A DNA stretch of 64,000 bases from the NCBI GenBank assembly GCA_023663945.1, contig JAMPGL010000003.1, forward strand, positions 78,315-142,314. Reading direction: 5' to 3'. The first letter of the stretch is position 1. The number at the start of each line of letters is the position of its first letter. Under the pieces are notes generated by a model. It was not told where the DNA came from, ran no database searches, and was given only the letters and a program-made list of their open reading frames with translations. Below, one piece after another: positions 61,058 through 64,000 of this stretch. The translations under genes were made by a program, and so were the position numbers. The stretch comes from Lachnospiraceae bacterium. Its GTDB lineage: Bacteria; Bacillota; Clostridia; Lachnospirales; Lachnospiraceae.

Positions 61058-62533
61058 ATGAAAAAAATATATGCCAAAAGAATAATAGGAAGTTTATTAG
61101 TCATAATTTTATCATGCTGCATACTAAACCATTTAAGCACTATTGTCAGGACTAAAGATCCTTGGTATAGAAAGTCAACATTCATAGATAATTCTGACGA
61201 TGTAGATGTGCTATTTTTTGGAACAAGCCATGCAGTTAACGCAATTTTTCCCATGGAACTATGGAATGAATATGGAATAACATCTTACAATATGGCAGGA
61301 CATGGAAATACAATTCCTAACTCCTATTGGATAATGATGAATTCTCTTGACTACGCTAATCCAAAGCTTATTGTTCTTGATTGCTGGGGCATGACCAGCC
61401 CTGAAAAAACATCGGAATCATATCTGCATTGGAGCATGGATAATTTTAAATTATCTAAAAATAAAGTTTATGCTATTAATGATCTATTTCCTGAAACGTC
61501 CAAGAGAATAGAATATTTATGGGATTTTTCATTATATCATAGCCGGTGGAGTGACTTGAGCAGAGAAGATTTCGATGCCCAACCATATATTCAATATGGC
61601 GGTGAGCCAAGAATAGCAGTATCAATTCCAAATGAATTGTTAGACATCACCACTATAGAGAAAAAGTCATTTGATACATGCGGAACCGAATACCTAAAGA
61701 AATTCATTGAAGAATGTCAGGCAAGAGGGATTCCCATTCTTTTGACGTATTTACCATTTCCCGCAACAAAAGTGCAGGTAAATGAATCTTTAGTGATTCA
61801 TGATATTGCCAATGAGTACGGAATAAATTATATTAATTTTCTTGAACTTGATGTCGTCAATTATGACACTGATTGTTATGATGAAGCTTCCCACCTAAAT
61901 TTTTCCGGAGCTGGAAAAATAACCAAATACATTGGAAGTTACATAAAATCAAATTACCAAATTGAGGACAAGCGAGGGAACAGCCGATTCCATGATTGGG
62001 ATGAGAACTATGAATTATACAAATCATACAAAGTTGATACAGCAAAAGAACAAACCGATCTGGCAACTTATCTTATGTTGCTCAGAAACAAAGATATATC
62101 CCTTTGCCTCTACATAAAGGGCAATTCAGATATCCTTAAAGACAAACAAATCTATAGCTTGATAGACAATATTTCCATCTATCAAAAACTGACTCATTTG
62201 AAACAAGCATGCGAAAACAAACAAGACTATTTTGCAATTATTGATAATGGCTGGGAAGAAATTTGGGAATGTGTTGGTGATGAATCCATCATTAATCTAA
62301 ATTCTACTTTTGGTAATATAAATTATTTCACTGAAAATGCTCAAAAAGTATTATATATACAAGACTCAGACAAAAATTATATTTCCGAATCAAATAACTC
62401 ATATATTAATGGCGAAATCGAAATAATACTAATTGACAAATGGACTGGAGAAATAATTGATGAAGTATTCTTTGTAAAAAATAATAATTCATCAATTACT
62501 AAAGTCCAATTATCAGACGAAGCTTCTAAATGA
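61058..62533 (+). CDS. SGNH-fold envelope protein with an extra C-terminal domain
   Basis: 491 residues from ATG 61058 (GAGAGGTCAATT upstream). Anchor helix about 8-28; the SGNH domain (about 48-300) has FFGTSHAV (S57, H58) and DEASHLNF (Glu276 aligning with the catalytic Asp, H279). A region of about 180 residues follows (310-491) that the other SGNH proteins here lack; its pattern (YFAIIDNGWEEIW, IEIILIDKWTGEIIDEVFF) resembles ILEI/FAM3-like carbohydrate-binding domains, a tentative match. It is related to the 17498-18529 protein. Partner of the MBOAT just upstream. Confidence 0.75.
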   Translation: MKKIYAKRIIGSLLVIILSCCILNHLSTIVRTKDPWYRKSTFIDNSDDVDVLFFGTSHAVNAIFPMELWNEYGITSYNMAGHGNTIPNSYWIMMNSLDYANPKLIVLDCWGMTSPEKTSESYLHWSMDNFKLSKNKVYAINDLFPETSKRIEYLWDFSLYHSRWSDLSREDFDAQPYIQYGGEPRIAVSIPNELLDITTIEKKSFDTCGTEYLKKFIEECQARGIPILLTYLPFPATKVQVNESLVIHDIANEYGINYINFLELDVVNYDTDCYDEASHLNFSGAGKITKYIGSYIKSNYQIEDKRGNSRFHDWDENYELYKSYKVDTAKEQTDLATYLMLLRNKDISLCLYIKGNSDILKDKQIYSLIDNISIYQKLTHLKQACENKQDYFAIIDNGWEEIWECVGDESIINLNSTFGNINYFTENAQKVLYIQDSDKNYISESNNSYINGEIEIILIDKWTGEIIDEVFFVKNNNSSITKVQLSDEASK

Positions 62534-62752
62534 GTTGTAAGCGCAGAATAAACTGCCCATTGTACTAATTGTTTATTATACTATAAATGAGCAAATTTGA
62601 AATTTTACGAAAATTACAAAAATAGGGCGAAAGACAAGACATCAGTACCTTTTTAGTGTATACTGTTTTTAGTCACAAGTATACTATATGCTTAAAGAAA
62701 CACCTGCAATTCTGATATGCAGAATTGCTTTGGAGTGTTGAGAGGATAGAGG
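62534..62752 (+). promoter_or_regulatory. Intergenic leader with a perfect hairpin
   Basis: 219 bp without an ORF. It contains two TATACT-like boxes (62659-62664, 62680-62685) and GCAATTCTG-ATATG-CAGAATTGC (62706-62728), a perfect 9-bp stem without a T-run. It probably carries the promoter and 5' leader of the genes that follow. Confidence 0.5.
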
Positions 62753-62845
62753 ATGATATCTGGCAGGTTGAGAATTGGTTTGATATGCGCATTAGTTTAT
62801 TACTTTGTTTTGATATTAATATTTCTTAAAAGAAGAGATACTTGA
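62753..62845 (+). pseudogene. Truncated DUF2304-like membrane gene remnant, or 30-residue membrane peptide
   Basis: ATG 62753 has GAGAGG seven bases upstream and encodes 30 residues: a single helix (LRIGLICALVYYFVLILIFL) then KRRDT and TGA. This is what the first quarter of a DUF2304 protein looks like (a family of about 110-120 residues with two or three helices, often encoded next to GT2/GtrA genes). The rest is missing and the GT2-GtrA gene starts 14 bases later. It is probably a remnant, though a functional short peptide cannot be excluded. Confidence 0.55.
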
Positions 62846-62859
62846 AGGGGAAAATGAAA

Positions 62860-63954
62860 ATGAAACATGATAATATTTATGTTATAATTCCAGCACTTGA
62901 TCCGGATGCTAAATTAATAAAACTTCTTGATGAGCTACATACAATAAACATAACGAAAATCGTATTAATTGATGATGGAACACGAAATGAGGGTAACAAA
63001 AATATTTTTGAAATGGCTTTAAATAAATATCCTGATTTGATCATTTTGCGAAATTATATTAACCTAGGGAAGGGAAGAGCTCTTAAATATGCTTTTAATT
63101 ATCTCTTGAACAATTCAGGTATGGTCAAGGGGGCTGTAACTGCAGATTCTGATGGGCAGCATAGTGCCTCCGATATTCAAAAATGTATCAATTTGTTGAG
63201 ACAAGAGCCAGATGATTCTAATGTATTATTTTTGGGATATAGAGATTTTGATTCAAAAAATGTACCTTTTAGAAGCAAATTTGGAAATAAGATAACCCGC
63301 ATTGTTTTGAGCGGCTTATGTGGTGTTAATGTGACGGATACTCAGACCGGATTGCGGGGTTTTACGCGCAAATCAATGGAAAGTTTTCTGGATACGGGTG
63401 GAGAACGCTTTGAATATGAGACAAATATGCTTATTGAAACTAAAAGCAAAAATGTCAAAATAAAAGAATACCCGATAGAAACAATCTATATTAAAGAAGA
63501 TGGTGGCGTAAATAAAACTTCACATTTTAATCCGCTTAAAGATTCATTGAAAATATATTCATTATTTATCAAATTTATTATTGCATCATTTGCATCATTT
63601 ATTATTGACATCACTCTTTTTGCAATATTATGTAAGGTATTTGCCGATATTATGCCTGTTTATGTTATTTTTGTCAGTACTTATTTGGCGCGTGCGGTAT
63701 CGGCTATATTTAATTTTATAATGAATCGTCATAAAGTCTTTCACAGTAATGTGCCCATTGTTGAAAGTGCAGTAAAGTATATAATTCTTTGCGTGGTGCA
63801 GGCTTTCCTGTCAGGTTGTTTAGTGACGCTGCTAGTTCATTATTTAACGTTCAACAATGTTGTCGCTAAAATCATAATAGATACTTTTTTGTTTTTTATT
63901 AATTTTGGTATTCAACGCGAGTATATATTTAAGAATCGAGGAGAAGTAGTGTGA
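62860..63954 (+). CDS. Fusion of family 2 glycosyltransferase and GtrA-like membrane domain
   Basis: 364 residues from ATG 62860. Residues 1-220 are GT2: VIIPALDPDAKLIKLLDEL, IVLIDDGTRNEG, NLGKGRALKYAFNYLL and TADSDGQHSASDI (metal site), DTQTGLRGF. Residues about 228-355 are four helices of the GtrA type, with NFIMNRHKVFH and NFGIQREYIF as typical ends. Such enzymes make a polyprenyl-phosphate sugar and flip it. ATG 62860 is nine bases after AAGGGG; ATG 62854 is an alternative. Beside the DUF2304-like remnant this is a familiar arrangement. Confidence 0.9.
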   Translation: MKHDNIYVIIPALDPDAKLIKLLDELHTINITKIVLIDDGTRNEGNKNIFEMALNKYPDLIILRNYINLGKGRALKYAFNYLLNNSGMVKGAVTADSDGQHSASDIQKCINLLRQEPDDSNVLFLGYRDFDSKNVPFRSKFGNKITRIVLSGLCGVNVTDTQTGLRGFTRKSMESFLDTGGERFEYETNMLIETKSKNVKIKEYPIETIYIKEDGGVNKTSHFNPLKDSLKIYSLFIKFIIASFASFIIDITLFAILCKVFADIMPVYVIFVSTYLARAVSAIFNFIMNRHKVFHSNVPIVESAVKYIILCVVQAFLSGCLVTLLVHYLTFNNVVAKIIIDTFLFFINFGIQREYIFKNRGEVV

Positions 63955-63978
63955 AAGAAAGTAGAGGACAGCCTAAAA

Positions 63979-64000
63979 ATGGCATACTTTAACAAGCCGT
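63979..64000 (+). CDS. Start of a further gene, cut by the window edge
   Basis: ATG 63979 follows AGAGGA ten bases upstream and opens the frame MAYFNKP to the window end. Only seven codons are visible, 24 bases after the GT2-GtrA stop; in similar loci a large GT-C or YfhO-like membrane protein stands here, but nothing can be read from this stretch. Confidence 0.4.

Noticed and set aside
62641-62690. Strong promoter calls at the two TATACT boxes
   Set aside because: Neither has a clear -35 at the right distance, so they are only mentioned within the leader region.
63951-63995. GTG-started ORF right after the GT2-GtrA gene
   Set aside because: It stops after 14 codons; the ATG at 63979 in another frame has a better ribosome site.
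1-64000. Transposases, integrases, tRNA or rRNA genes marking island borders
   Set aside because: None seen on either strand, despite the mosaic character.

Overview
The window looks like part of a chromosome from a Lachnospiraceae-type member of the Clostridia (Bacillota). The grounds are strong GGAGG-type ribosome sites, a lipoprotein/permease sugar ABC operon beside an AraC regulator, several TTG/GTG starts, and the mixture of families present. This is inference from gene content; there is no rRNA or other marker gene here. I see no tRNA, rRNA, insertion sequence, integrase or CRISPR array. Almost everything concerns building, exporting and decorating cell-surface polysaccharide.

Left part (1-9.4 kb): a partial membrane protein with a very acidic 14-residue repeat, a small zinc-ribbon protein, a pair of four-helix SMR/EamA-like transporters, a membrane-anchored SGNH-fold protein that has lost its catalytic residues, and a sugar-uptake operon (binding lipoprotein, two permeases, an SGNH protein) divergent from an AraC regulator. 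From 9.4 to 22.6 kb come an MBOAT acyltransferase, GT-C type membrane glycosyltransferases (one apparently split by an in-frame TAG), an FAD-dependent mutase-like oxidoreductase, a radical SAM protein, an SGNH/MBOAT pair, UDP-glucose dehydrogenase and UDP-glucuronate epimerase. The last two would supply UDP-GlcA and an epimer such as UDP-GalA.

Middle part (22.7-38.6 kb): a secreted hypothetical protein, an MBOAT/AlgX-like pair, a large membrane protein, glycosyltransferases on both strands around a striking tandem palindrome, a second radical SAM protein, a DegT aminotransferase, two GT2 enzymes, an FAD oxidoreductase, and a VTC-DUF4956-CotH cassette. A GtrB-like polyprenyl-phosphate glycosyltransferase follows on the plus strand.

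Right part (38.6-55.3 kb, minus strand): one long run of genes reading leftwards. It starts with a small AYIDP membrane protein and a remarkable fusion of a YidC/Oxa1-like insertase domain with a TagF-like CDP-glycerol glycerophosphotransferase domain. Then come a three-domain HTH/cytidylyltransferase/choline-kinase protein, a LicC-like cytidylyltransferase, a BCCT choline/betaine transporter, a GT4, two MBOAT and three SGNH modules, a Wzx-like flippase and a GT10 fucosyltransferase. Together this reads as uptake and activation of choline, polymer assembly on a lipid carrier, flipping, and O-acylation outside the membrane. No LicD phosphocholine transferase is present in the window.

Far right (55.4-64 kb, plus strand, very AT-rich): a sulfatase/phosphoglycerol-transferase-like membrane enzyme, two tandem MBOAT-SGNH pairs, a truncated DUF2304-like remnant, a GT2-GtrA fusion and the start of one more gene. 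In all there are seven MBOAT proteins with intact active sites and eight or nine SGNH-fold proteins. The locus therefore looks like a modular, repeatedly rebuilt polysaccharide-decoration island. The most novel-looking element is the YidC-TagF-like fusion within the choline operon.
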